This document shows, in pieces, positions 31,460 through 41,920 of a stretch of DNA of 64,000 bases; the first letter of the stretch is position 1, and each line of letters begins with the position of its first letter. Made by a program: the position numbers and the translations under genes. Source of the stretch: Myxococcales bacterium (GTDB taxonomy: Bacteria; Myxococcota_A; Polyangia; Haliangiales; Haliangiaceae); NCBI GenBank assembly GCA_016720595.1, contig JADKKI010000004.1, positions 124,001 through 188,000 of the forward strand, in the 5' to 3' direction. The notes under the pieces are model-generated. The model ran no database searches. It saw only the letters and a list, made by a program, of their open reading frames with translations, and had not been told where the DNA came from.

Positions 31460-33631
31460 TTACTGGTCGGCCGACTTCACGGTGAAGCTGCCCGCCGCGT
31501 AGCCGTGCACGCCGACGTACAGCGTGCCATTGCTGGTCGCGGTGTAGCTCACCGTCTCGTTGCCCGAGGACGTATAGCCGCGCGCCAGGTATGCGCTGGT
31601 GGTCGGGGCGGCGCCGAACTGGATGTACAGATCGACGTCGGCTGATGACGTCGTGCGGATCACCACGCGCTTGCCCGCGGGCATCGGCAGCTCGAAGACC
31701 TTGAGCGCACCCTGTGCCACGGATCCGGACTGGTTCAGGTGCGCAAACGTCGGCGCGGGCGGGGGCGGCGTGCCGCCACCGGTGCCCTCGGTGTACTTGA
31801 TCACGAGCTGGTAGTTGCTGGTGGCCGCGTAGCCATTGACCGCCACGTAGACCTTCGCCGGGCCGACGATCGAGCACTGCTCGTTCGAGCCGCTCTGGTA
31901 CGGCCGGCAGTCGTACGACGCCGCGGACGGCGCGGCCTCCTTGCGGACGTAGAGGTCGGCGTCACCGTCGCCCGTCATCACGGCCGTGAGGCTCGTGCCC
32001 GCCGCGACGTTGTACGGGCCGAGCTGCTTCCACGCGCTCTTCGCGATCGCGCCGGAGTCGTTGACCGTCTTCAGCCCGCCGGTGGTCCCGCCACCCTGGT
32101 CCTGCATCGACATGTCATAGATCGTCTTCACGTTCGCGTAGCTGATCTTCCCGTTCGCGACCGTGGTGACGGTCGAGCGGATCGGGAGCCAGACGAAGTC
32201 CGGGTGCTGCTTCTTCGACGTGCCGATCCACTCGCCGCCGATGATCTTCCCGTTCGCATCGAGCTCGAGGATGTAGTCGTAGTGGTCCTGGTGCGTGTAG
32301 CTGTTGATCGTCGCGCCGAGGTTGCCGTCGGTCGAGGCGGCCGACTCGGAGATGTAGTCGACGTCCATGTGGGTCTTCAGCAGCTTCTTCGCGTTCGCGT
32401 TGAACACGTAGTTCGTCGGGATCGTGCCGCCGGAGATCACCTTGATGGTGAAGGCGGCGGCCGTGGTGCCATAGGCGTTGACGGCGACGAACGCCTCGGT
32501 CGCGCCGGCCGGCACCGTCAGCGTGCAGGTCTCGGCGGCCCCGGTCTCGTAGGGGCGGCAGTCGTAGGCCGTCGCGGACGGCTGCGCGCCGAACTTCACG
32601 AACATGTCCGGATCGCCCGTGCCGGTCATCTGGATGGTGAGGTTCGTGCCCGCGGTGACAGGAAAGGTCCCGACCTGCGTCCACGCACCGCCGGCCGCCG
32701 TGCCCGTCTTCTCGGTGGTGGTGCCGCCCTCGGCGATCACGCCGACGAGCTTGTTGGCGTCGAGCGGTGAGACCTCGGTGGAGGCGGTGACGCGATAGCC
32801 GCGGAGCGGCTGGTTCCAGACCTCGCCGTCCCACGTGCGGTCGTAGACGAACGATTCGCCCTGCTTGCCGAGGTAGTTGGTCATCAGCACGTGGAACGTG
32901 CCGGGGTTGGTGTCCTTGCACGACGCCGAGGCGCCGGTCGGGCGACCGTACTTGTCGAACGTGATCTCGTTCTGGCTGTCGACCGCGTCGCAGCGCAGCG
33001 AGACGAACTTGGTCTCGGTCCGGTCGTGGACGAGCGTCAACAGGGCCTTGATGTCCTGCACCTTGAAGTCGACGTTGTTGTAGGTGACCGCGTGCTTGGG
33101 CTCGGGCAACAGGATCGCGGCGGGCGACCAGGCATGGCAGATGCCCCACCACGTGGGGATGCAGCGGCCGGCTGTCTGACCGTCACGCTTCGCGCACGCC
33201 TCGCCTTGCTGTGCGTTGCACTGGCTGTCGGTCGTGCAGGCGGTGCGCGTGGTGTTCGCGTCGATGCCGTGGGCCTTCGACACGCCGTCCTCGACGCCGG
33301 TCACGCCGAACGCCTGGCCATACTTGGTGGACGGCGCAGCGCTCGCGGGCCCGTTCCACTTCTTGTTGATGCTGTCCTCGTAGACCGGCCAGTAGTTGCC
33401 GGCCCACGGGATGTTGTGCGCCTCGCCGGTCGCCGGCAGCGCGGTCGCGGTGTACTCGAGGTTCGCATTGAACAGGCCGGGGCTGTCGGACGAGCCCCAC
33501 GCCTCGCTCTTGCCGTCGGGGCCGCCCTTGACGTCACTCTGATCGGGCTTGTCGTCGGCCGCGTCCGTCACGCATGCGGCGCCCACGAACGAGGCACCCG
33601 CGATCATTCCCGCCATCATCAGTTTCGACAT
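31460..33631 (-). CDS. elicitor-type transglutaminase with three PPC-like C-terminal domains, lipoprotein
   Basis: 723 residues with a lipoprotein signal (FVGAAC, Cys20). Residues about 60-300 match the TGase-elicitor family first known from Phytophthora GP42: NIPWAGNYWPVYEDSIN, WWGICHAWSPAA with the likely catalytic Cys165, FHVLMTNYLG and VYDRTWDGEVWNQPLRG. The catalytic triad Cys-His-Asp is thus plausible, and the enzyme should cross-link Gln and Lys side chains. Three pre-peptidase-C-like beta-sandwich repeats follow, two with the pattern SATAYDCRPYETG/SAASYDCRPYQSG, and the last after a Pro-rich linker. The segment coded by 32789-32821 resembles the Pep-13 defence epitope of GP42. The ATG at 33631 is preferred over the GTG two codons upstream. 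It converges with the UDPGP gene. Confidence 0.82.
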   Translation of the reverse strand: MSKLMMAGMIAGASFVGAACVTDAADDKPDQSDVKGGPDGKSEAWGSSDSPGLFNANLEYTATALPATGEAHNIPWAGNYWPVYEDSINKKWNGPASAAPSTKYGQAFGVTGVEDGVSKAHGIDANTTRTACTTDSQCNAQQGEACAKRDGQTAGRCIPTWWGICHAWSPAAILLPEPKHAVTYNNVDFKVQDIKALLTLVHDRTETKFVSLRCDAVDSQNEITFDKYGRPTGASASCKDTNPGTFHVLMTNYLGKQGESFVYDRTWDGEVWNQPLRGYRVTASTEVSPLDANKLVGVIAEGGTTTEKTGTAAGGAWTQVGTFPVTAGTNLTIQMTGTGDPDMFVKFGAQPSATAYDCRPYETGAAETCTLTVPAGATEAFVAVNAYGTTAAAFTIKVISGGTIPTNYVFNANAKKLLKTHMDVDYISESAASTDGNLGATINSYTHQDHYDYILELDANGKIIGGEWIGTSKKQHPDFVWLPIRSTVTTVANGKISYANVKTIYDMSMQDQGGGTTGGLKTVNDSGAIAKSAWKQLGPYNVAAGTSLTAVMTGDGDADLYVRKEAAPSAASYDCRPYQSGSNEQCSIVGPAKVYVAVNGYAATSNYQLVIKYTEGTGGGTPPPPAPTFAHLNQSGSVAQGALKVFELPMPAGKRVVIRTTSSADVDLYIQFGAAPTTSAYLARGYTSSGNETVSYTATSNGTLYVGVHGYAAGSFTVKSADQ

Positions 33632-33862
33632 GTCCACGCTCTACGCTCCGGTTAGGTTTCGGCGCCGCGCAGGAGCACGGACCGTGCCGGCGTGTCCGGG
33701 AGATCGGACAGCGGGTTGCGCTGCAGACAAGCGTGCGCACCGGCTGGACTTGCCGTTGTATTCCACCGACCTCGAACAACGACGTCGGGTGTCGCAGGCT
33801 ACTCGCGTAGCCAGCCCGCGATGCGTCGAGGTCTCAGGCCGACGTGATCGGCGTGAGGCCGC

Positions 33863-34255
33863 CTACGTGAGCAACAGCGGCGAGCCGGTCTGGTAGCGGA
33901 CCACCGCGAACGTCCCGGAGTACGCGACGAACAGGGCGTCGGTGCCCGTGAGGTAGAGGTCCATCGCTTGCTGGGCGGTCACGGCGTACGCCTCGTGATC
34001 GACGAGGAACACCCCGCGCACGGCCTTCCACGGCTCGAGGCTGGCGGCGTCACATGGCCGCGCACGCGTGGTGTCGACCGAGGTGACGAGCTCGTGGTAG
34101 CTCGACTTCTCGAGCTTGGGGAGGAAGTGAGCGACCGCGCGCTCGCGCCGATCCTCCTTCAGGAGCCGATCGATGAATGGCCGGAGCGCCATCTCGAGCG
34201 CGGGGACCGTCGCGATCTCAGGACTCGGATCGAAGCGAGGGCGAACGCTCGTCAT
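33863..34255 (-). CDS. hypothetical protein
   Basis: 130 residues, soluble-looking, mixed alpha/beta, with no recognised motif (segments VPALEMALRPFIDRLLKE and TGTDALFVAYSGTFAVVRYQ). A TATCGT hexamer 6 nt upstream of the ATG and coding-style codon use support it as a real gene. It stands alone between the transglutaminase and the peptidase genes on the same strand. The 231 bp between it and the transglutaminase start show no further gene. Confidence 0.55.
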   Translation of the reverse strand: MTSVRPRFDPSPEIATVPALEMALRPFIDRLLKEDRRERAVAHFLPKLEKSSYHELVTSVDTTRARPCDAASLEPWKAVRGVFLVDHEAYAVTAQQAMDLYLTGTDALFVAYSGTFAVVRYQTGSPLLLT

Positions 34256-34261
34256 GCCGTC

Positions 34262-34267
34262 ACGATA
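34262..34267 (-). promoter_or_regulatory. candidate extended -10 (TGG-TATCGT), leaderless
   Basis: TATCGT with TG one base before it on the minus strand, ending 6 nt before the ATG at 34255. Confidence 0.4.
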
Positions 34268-34279
34268 CCAGACTGCGTC

Positions 34280-35559
<1,280 letters not shown>

Positions 35560-35563
<4 letters not shown>

Positions 35564-36927
35564 GCGCCGTCGTCCTCTCCATCGCCGCTGTCTCCGCCAT
35601 CTCCGCCATCGCTCGCATCGCTCGCATCCGGGCTCTCTGGCTCGGCGATCACGATCGTGCGTCGCTCGGGCCGGAGGTACGACTTGACCACGCGCGCGAC
35701 ATCGTCGGCGGAGACCTGCGCGAGCCGCTCGGAGAGGTGGGTGACCTTGCGGAAGTCGCCGAGCGCGATCTCGTAGTGGCCCAGGGCCTCGGCCTTGCCG
35801 TCGACGTCGACCAGCGAGGTCCAGAAGTCGGTCTCGGCGATCGCCTTGGCCTTCTCGACCTCGGCCTTGCTCGGCGGGGTCTCCGCCATCTGCGCGAGCT
35901 CGGCATCGATCAGGGCGAGGATCTCATCCGCCGTGTGGCCGCGCGCCGCGGTGACCGCGAGGCGGAGCAGCGAAGGATCGCGGAACGGGGTCAGCTGCGC
36001 ATCCACGCTCGAAGCGACCTCGCGCTCGATCACGAGCTTGCGATAGAGCCGAGCGGAGGGGCATCCGGCGAGCAGCGTCGACACGATCTCGAGCACGGCC
36101 CAGTCGGACTCGTCCTGCCCAGGCGCCTTGTATCCGACGAGGAGGCGATCGGTTGCGATCGGCTTCGGGGCCCGGACGATCCGCTCGTGGAGCTGCTCGG
36201 GCTCGGTGACGCGCGCCACCTCGGGCAGCTCGGCCGACGGGATCGAACCGTAGTGGCTCGCGATCAGATCGAGCAGCGCGGGCTCGTCGAAATCGCCCAC
36301 ACAGACGATCACCGCGTTGTTCGGTGCGTACCAGGTCCGGTAGAACGCGCGGATCTCGGTGAGCGAGAGCGCGCGGATGTCTTCCATCCACCCGATCGTC
36401 GGCCAGCGGTAGGGGTGCTCGGTGAACGCGAGCGCCATCAGCTGCTCGTCGAGCCAGCCATCGACGTCGTCCTCGACGCGCTCGCGGCGCTCGTTGGTGA
36501 CGACGTCTCGCTCCGACTCCACGGGGCCGGTCTCGAGGACGAGGTGCTGCATCCGCTCGGCCTCGAGCCGGATGCCGAGCGGGAGGTCGCGGGCGGGCAG
36601 GGACAGGCGGTAGTAGGTCCAATCGACCCAGGTCGCCGCGTTGGATTCGCCGCCGGTGCGCTCGACGAGGCGATCGAACTCGCCCGGGGGCAGGCTCTCC
36701 GTCTGTCCGAACATCAGGTGCTCGAACAGGTGCGCCATGCCGGTGGCGCCAGGGCGCTCGTGGCGTGAGCCGACGCGGAACCAGGTCTGCAGCGCAACGA
36801 TCGGTGCACGCTTGTCGATCGCGGTGATGAGACCGAGGCCGTTACTCAGGCGATATCGACGCGCGGTGGTGCCGCGACCGGCGGGAGCCTCGGCCTCGAG
36901 CGTCCAGCCGAGTGACGACATCGACAT
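35560..36927 (-). CDS. M16-family zinc peptidase, catalytic subunit
   Basis: 455 residues with the inverted zinc motif HLFEH (66-70) in MAHLFEHLMF and the third-ligand region TNERRERVEDD further on. This is the active partner of the following gene and should degrade peptides in the clamshell cavity. No signal peptide is seen, so probably cytoplasmic. The C-terminus is an acidic low-complexity tail (DASDASDGGDGGDSGDGEDD). ATGs at 36927 and 36921 are both possible; TATCAA lies 6 nt before the first, so I keep that one. The open frame upstream is a shadow of the next gene. Confidence 0.85.
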
Positions 36928-36974
36928 TGATCGTTGATACCACGCTTGTGCGCGCCGGAGTCGTCGTCGGGCGC

Positions 36975-38153
36975 TCAGCGCGCGGGAAGCTCTGGTGCTC
37001 CGAAGCTCGGTTCGATCGTCAAGCCTGCTTCGCGTGCAAGCTCGAGCAGCGCGGGCCGCGCGCGAAACAGCTCGGCGGGTGCACGCATCCCGATCGGGCC
37101 GTGTGCACGAGCGACGAGCTGCCGCGCCGACCAGGCCGCGAGCACCGCGGTGGTGCGATAGAGGTCGCGCCCGCGTACGGTGATCTGTGCGGCGGAGAAG
37201 CCGCGTCGGACCTGCGCGACGATCGCGAAGGTCGTCTTGCCGTAGTCGGTGTCGGGCGCGGCATACGGGGCGAGCAGGGCACTCGCGGAGCGCGGGACCA
37301 GGGGCAGCGCGCGCGACAACAGGCGGAGCGCCGCACTCGCGCCGGCAGAGCGCGTGGTCGAGAGATAGGTGGTCACGAGGTTGGTCGCGATGTGACGCGG
37401 GACGGTGATCACCTCGCCGCCTGCGTAGCCCACGGCCGTGCGCTCGCCGCCGAGCGTGGGGCCCGCGTTGACGCGGCGACTCTCGCCGGCGCGCCCGGCT
37501 TCCCAGCGATCGCGGCGCCACACCAGCACCCGCCCACCGACACCGCCGAACAGCGCGCGCTGGCTGCCGGCCGAGAGTGCGAGATCGTCGAACACGTAGC
37601 TGACGGCGACCTCGTCGAGCGGGCGCTCGTCGGCGAGGCGCGGCCCCGGCTCGGTGCGAACCACATCGCTCTGATCGCCGGCTTCCGGCCTCGGTCCGCA
37701 GACGTGCTCGGCCGCCCACGCTGCAGCGAGATCGCCGAGCATGCAATCGACGCCGGCCCCAGGGAGCGCGACCAGGCCCGCGCGACGTGCGGTGGACTCG
37801 TGTCGTTCGTGCAGTGCGTGCAAGACCGCCTGCTCGCCGCCGACATCGACATAGTGAGCGCCTGCCGTGAGCGCAGCTTCGAGCACCGGCTCTGCGCAAT
37901 CGCGCAGCGGCCCTGCACAATCGATCACCACGCGCGCGCCTGCGAACGCCATCGCCAGGGTCGCCGGATCTTTGGCGCTCGCGACGTGCACGTGCGCCAC
38001 CGGGACCTGCGTGGCGAGCTCGGTCAGTTCGGCTTCGCGTCGGCCGGCGATCTCGAACGGCATGCCGGCCCGCGCGAGCTCGCCGCACACGAGCCGGCCC
38101 ACCAGGCCGGTCGCGCCGAACACGACGATGGCGGCCTCGTCAGGGGAGCTCAT
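36975..38153 (-). CDS. saccharopine dehydrogenase-like / trans-acting enoyl reductase-like oxidoreductase
   Basis: 392 residues. The N-terminal Rossmann motif IVVFGATGLVGRLVCGELARAG and R38-region GRREAEL indicate NADP binding. VVIDCAGPLRDCAEPVLEAA and HYVDVGGE are typical of the saccharopine dehydrogenase NADP-binding family that includes mycobacterial trans-acting enoyl reductase. Substrate unknown. Its GTG start lies 14 bp inside the end of the upstream porin gene, so the two are coupled; a lipid-related role fits a FadL-type partner but is only inferred. Confidence 0.75.
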   Translation of the reverse strand: MSSPDEAAIVVFGATGLVGRLVCGELARAGMPFEIAGRREAELTELATQVPVAHVHVASAKDPATLAMAFAGARVVIDCAGPLRDCAEPVLEAALTAGAHYVDVGGEQAVLHALHERHESTARRAGLVALPGAGVDCMLGDLAAAWAAEHVCGPRPEAGDQSDVVRTEPGPRLADERPLDEVAVSYVFDDLALSAGSQRALFGGVGGRVLVWRRDRWEAGRAGESRRVNAGPTLGGERTAVGYAGGEVITVPRHIATNLVTTYLSTTRSAGASAALRLLSRALPLVPRSASALLAPYAAPDTDYGKTTFAIVAQVRRGFSAAQITVRGRDLYRTTAVLAAWSARQLVARAHGPIGMRAPAELFRARPALLELAREAGLTIEPSFGAPELPAR

Positions 38154-39588
38154 AGCGAAATCCGAGTCGGAGCGCGTGATCGATGCGCTGGTAGTCGCCG
38201 GCGGCGGTGGGCAGGGCGTAGCCGTTGCGCGTGGCCTGGCACGCGCGGGTCGAGTAGTCGTAGTCGGAGTCGACGCAGTCGAGGCGATACCGCGGGTCGA
38301 ACGCGCTCCTGCCGACGCTGGTGTTCGGGGAGAGCGCGATGCCGTACGAGAGCTGGATCACCCAGGCGCGGACGCGAGCCTGGGCACCGAGGTCCAGCGT
38401 CAGGGCTGCCGGTGCGACCGTCGTCGGGGACAGCCGGGCATCCGACACCGCCGAGGTCTCGTAGCCGAGGCGCGCGCCGAACCGGAACGGCTTGCGGGTG
38501 TCGAGATCGACCTGCTCGACGCCCGCCCACACGGCGAACGAATCGTGGAGGCCGCGCGCGCGCAGCATCTGCTCGGGGATCCCGTTCGAACGGAACGTGC
38601 TGCCGAACCCGCGGACGTCATAGGCCTGCATGCGCGAGAGATCCTCCCAGCGTGCGCCCACGTGCAGGTCCAGCTCCTGGGGCAGCCGCGCGCGGACCTC
38701 GAGATCGGCGCTCGCTGGGTAGGAGACATAGACGTTGGCGTCGCCGCCGAGCTTCACGCCGCCATCGCGCGGAGCGCGCGTGATGTACATGTCGCCCGCG
38801 AGGGTGGTCTGGATATCGAAGCCGGGCGGCGTGTGATACGCGAGGCCGATCCACACGTCGGGCGCCACGCGGACCACGGTCCCGACGTTGACGCGGAGGT
38901 TCGAGGCCGAGAGCAGGGGCGTGCGGACGTTCACGTCGTAGAGCTCGGTCGCGGCGGGGTTCTCGACGCCGCACGGCGTGCCGCCGCAGTCGCTGTCCAC
39001 GCCGCCGGCGCCGTGCCCCGCCTCGAGCGCCGTATCGCGCGCATAGCGGAGATGAAGGAACGTGTTCTCGTGGCCCACGCTCGCGCCGAAGTAGAACGAG
39101 CCGGGCAACCGGAGGCTGACGCCGACCGTCGCCGAATAGGCGCGCTGGCCAACGCCGAGCGTGTGATAGCGCAAGGGAGAGCGATCCTCGGGCAGGAGCT
39201 CGGGCGGGGGGAGGTGCGCGGCGACGCCGAGGGCGAGTCGATCGTTTGGGTGCCAGAGGAACGCGACGTCGCCGCCCGGGCCGAGCGCGGCATCGTGAAC
39301 GCTCGGGCCGTCCGACAGGCTCCCCGTTCCGAGATCGAGTGACTTGCGATCGATCGTCAGCTGCTCGAGCGTCGAGACCACGGCGATGTAGATCTTGGTC
39401 GCCGGGGTATCGAGCCCGATCGCCGCCGGATTGAGCGTGATCGAGGTCGGGCTCGCCGACGCCGCCCCCGTGAACACCGCACGACCCGTGGTTGGATCGC
39501 TCCGCGGCGACGCGTGCGCAGGCGCCACGGCACCGCTCACCACGATCGTACCGCTGGTGATGAGTGTCAGGATGCGCCGTACGGCCAT
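38140..39588 (-). CDS. FadL/TodX-like outer-membrane transport protein
   Basis: 482 residues from the ATG at 39588, with a signal peptide (IVVSGAVAPAHA). The mature N-terminus (GRAVFTGAASASPTSITLNP AAIG region) resembles the FadL hatch motif, where N-P-A follows short hydrophobic residues. The body is strand-rich (SVGVSLRLPGSFYFGASVGH type), with an acidic Cys-containing loop near CVDSDYDYSTRAC, and the end is RLGFRYELP. The family moves fatty acids or other hydrophobic compounds across the outer membrane. A TACGTT hexamer 7 nt upstream supports the start. The 3' end overlaps the dehydrogenase gene by 14 bp. Confidence 0.75.
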   Translation of the reverse strand: MAVRRILTLITSGTIVVSGAVAPAHASPRSDPTTGRAVFTGAASASPTSITLNPAAIGLDTPATKIYIAVVSTLEQLTIDRKSLDLGTGSLSDGPSVHDAALGPGGDVAFLWHPNDRLALGVAAHLPPPELLPEDRSPLRYHTLGVGQRAYSATVGVSLRLPGSFYFGASVGHENTFLHLRYARDTALEAGHGAGGVDSDCGGTPCGVENPAATELYDVNVRTPLLSASNLRVNVGTVVRVAPDVWIGLAYHTPPGFDIQTTLAGDMYITRAPRDGGVKLGGDANVYVSYPASADLEVRARLPQELDLHVGARWEDLSRMQAYDVRGFGSTFRSNGIPEQMLRARGLHDSFAVWAGVEQVDLDTRKPFRFGARLGYETSAVSDARLSPTTVAPAALTLDLGAQARVRAWVIQLSYGIALSPNTSVGRSAFDPRYRLDCVDSDYDYSTRACQATRNGYALPTAAGDYQRIDHALRLGFRYELP

Positions 39589-39595
39589 CGCGCGG

Positions 39596-39601
39596 AACGT
39601 A
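39596..39601 (-). promoter_or_regulatory. candidate extended -10 (TGA-TACGTT), leaderless
   Basis: On the minus strand, TACGTT ends 7 nt before the ATG at 39588. It faces a divergent candidate only 9 bp away (39611-39616). Confidence 0.42.
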
Positions 39602-39610
39602 TCACCACGA

Positions 39611-39616
39611 TAAGCT
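39611..39616 (+). promoter_or_regulatory. candidate -10 (TAAGCT), leaderless
   Basis: TAAGCT ends 6 nt before the ATG at 39623. The whole divergent region between the two start codons is 34 bp, so there is no room for untranslated leaders. Confidence 0.42.
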
Positions 39617-39622
39617 GACGCC

Positions 39623-40948
39623 ATGCTTGCGCGCGTGTTGCTGATCGCGATGGTGACCTCGGTGTTCGGGCTCGCCGCGTGCGAGAAGACCAACCACGAG
39701 AACATCGACAAGTGGACCCGGACCCAGAAGGGCCCTGGGAAGCTCAAGAAGGCGTTCTCGGACGAAGGCCTCGATCCGGATCTGTCGGCGCATGCCGGCA
39801 CGAACATGGTGAGGATGGGGAGTGATCCCGAGGTCCGCGAGGTGCTGGAGTCGATGTCGCCGGCACGCCGGGTCCAGGTCATCGAGAAGTTCGCGCCACG
39901 ACTTTGGGACGTGGCGAGGATCGAGAAGGAGGACGATCTCCCCGGTGCGCCCCAGATCACCGCGAAAGACGCCCTGATCGGGCTGCGCAAGTACGCCTCC
40001 GATCCCGAGAAGCTGCAGATCGATACCTACCTGATCGACTGGTACGCGACGATCTCCTACGAGGGGCGCTCGAAGGTCGGCGCGGTGCTTGGAGCCGCGG
40101 TGATGCGGATGGTCGGGCCGGCCGGGGGAAAGAAGCTGATGACCGTGGCCAACGCGACGATCGCGTCGCCAGGGCAGGACAAGGCGAAGAACCGGGTGGG
40201 TGACGAGCTGATGCTCGGGCTCGCGGCCTCCGGAAACCCCGACGCCGTGAAGTACGTCCTCGACATCGCGAAGATGGATCGCGGGGACGCCACGCTCTCC
40301 AAGCGCGCGATGAACGCCCTGCACACCGCCTACGTGAACCCCAACGGCCTGTTCGATCTCGCCGATCCGGCGGCGCTCGTGCCCAACCTCGATGCCCTGG
40401 TCGCGGTGGCGAAGGACGAGTCGATGCCGGGGCAGGCGGTCAATGATGCGATCGAGCTGATCCGCGCCGCCGGTGCGCCGGCGTGCTTCGCGCCGCTCCT
40501 CGCCATCATCCCGTACCCCCACAAGGACCCGCGGTTTCGCTACGCGATCGCGTACGCCGCGATTCACTGCGGGGGGACCAAGTCGTTCGTCGAGGTCGTC
40601 CAGGCCCTTCCGGACAGCGGCACCTACGCCAAGGACGAGCTGGCCGGTGCGGTCTCGGGCGAGATCGCCAAGCTCACGCCCCGAGCCACCGTCCAGGAGG
40701 GCCTCCGGCGCCTGCTCGAGGACAAGCACCGGATGGCCCGCTGGGTCGCGATCGAGGCGCTGACGGCGATGAAGTCCGTCGAGGATGCCCCGAAGATCGC
40801 GGCGCTGTCGGGGGCCAAGGACAAGCTGGTCGGGTTCTGGGGCGACCAGTCCGGAAAGGACGCCAAGGACCGCAAGGAGGACCCGACCCTCGGCCAGCGC
40901 GCGAAGGATCTGGCCGATGCATTGACCCGCGCCGAAGCTCCCAAATGA
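39623..40948 (+). CDS. helical repeat (HEAT-like) lipoprotein, hypothetical
   Basis: 441 residues with a lipoprotein signal (VFGLAAC, Cys20). The mature protein is nearly all helical, with repeated helix pairs (GDELMLGLAASGNPDAVKYV, KRAMNALHTAYV, MARWVAIEALTAMKSVEDAP) that resemble HEAT/armadillo scaffolds for protein binding. Function unknown. Divergent from the porin gene with only 34 bp between starts. Confidence 0.68.
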   Translation: MLARVLLIAMVTSVFGLAACEKTNHENIDKWTRTQKGPGKLKKAFSDEGLDPDLSAHAGTNMVRMGSDPEVREVLESMSPARRVQVIEKFAPRLWDVARIEKEDDLPGAPQITAKDALIGLRKYASDPEKLQIDTYLIDWYATISYEGRSKVGAVLGAAVMRMVGPAGGKKLMTVANATIASPGQDKAKNRVGDELMLGLAASGNPDAVKYVLDIAKMDRGDATLSKRAMNALHTAYVNPNGLFDLADPAALVPNLDALVAVAKDESMPGQAVNDAIELIRAAGAPACFAPLLAIIPYPHKDPRFRYAIAYAAIHCGGTKSFVEVVQALPDSGTYAKDELAGAVSGEIAKLTPRATVQEGLRRLLEDKHRMARWVAIEALTAMKSVEDAPKIAALSGAKDKLVGFWGDQSGKDAKDRKEDPTLGQRAKDLADALTRAEAPK

Positions 40949-41064
40949 TCAGGGTTAGTCGCGTCATCCCGGGGGATGTAGTATTGTAGAGGACAGCGGG
41001 AGAGGGAGAGCTGCGGCCATCCTAGCCGGGCGGCACAGGTTCGCGTTCGTTACGTTGAGGAGTC

Positions 41065-41832
<768 letters not shown>

Positions 41833-41908
41833 CCGCGGCTTAGCCGTTGGTACCGACGGTGGTGCAGTCCGCTGCGCGACGTCGACGGGGATCGCCTCTT
41901 GGTGATGC

Positions 41909-41914
41909 TAGCGT
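41909..41914 (+). promoter_or_regulatory. candidate extended -10 (TGC-TAGCGT), leaderless
   Basis: TAGCGT preceded by TGC, ending 6 nt before the GTG start of recG at 41921. No Shine-Dalgarno site is seen there. Confidence 0.45.
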
Positions 41915-41920
41915 GCGGGC

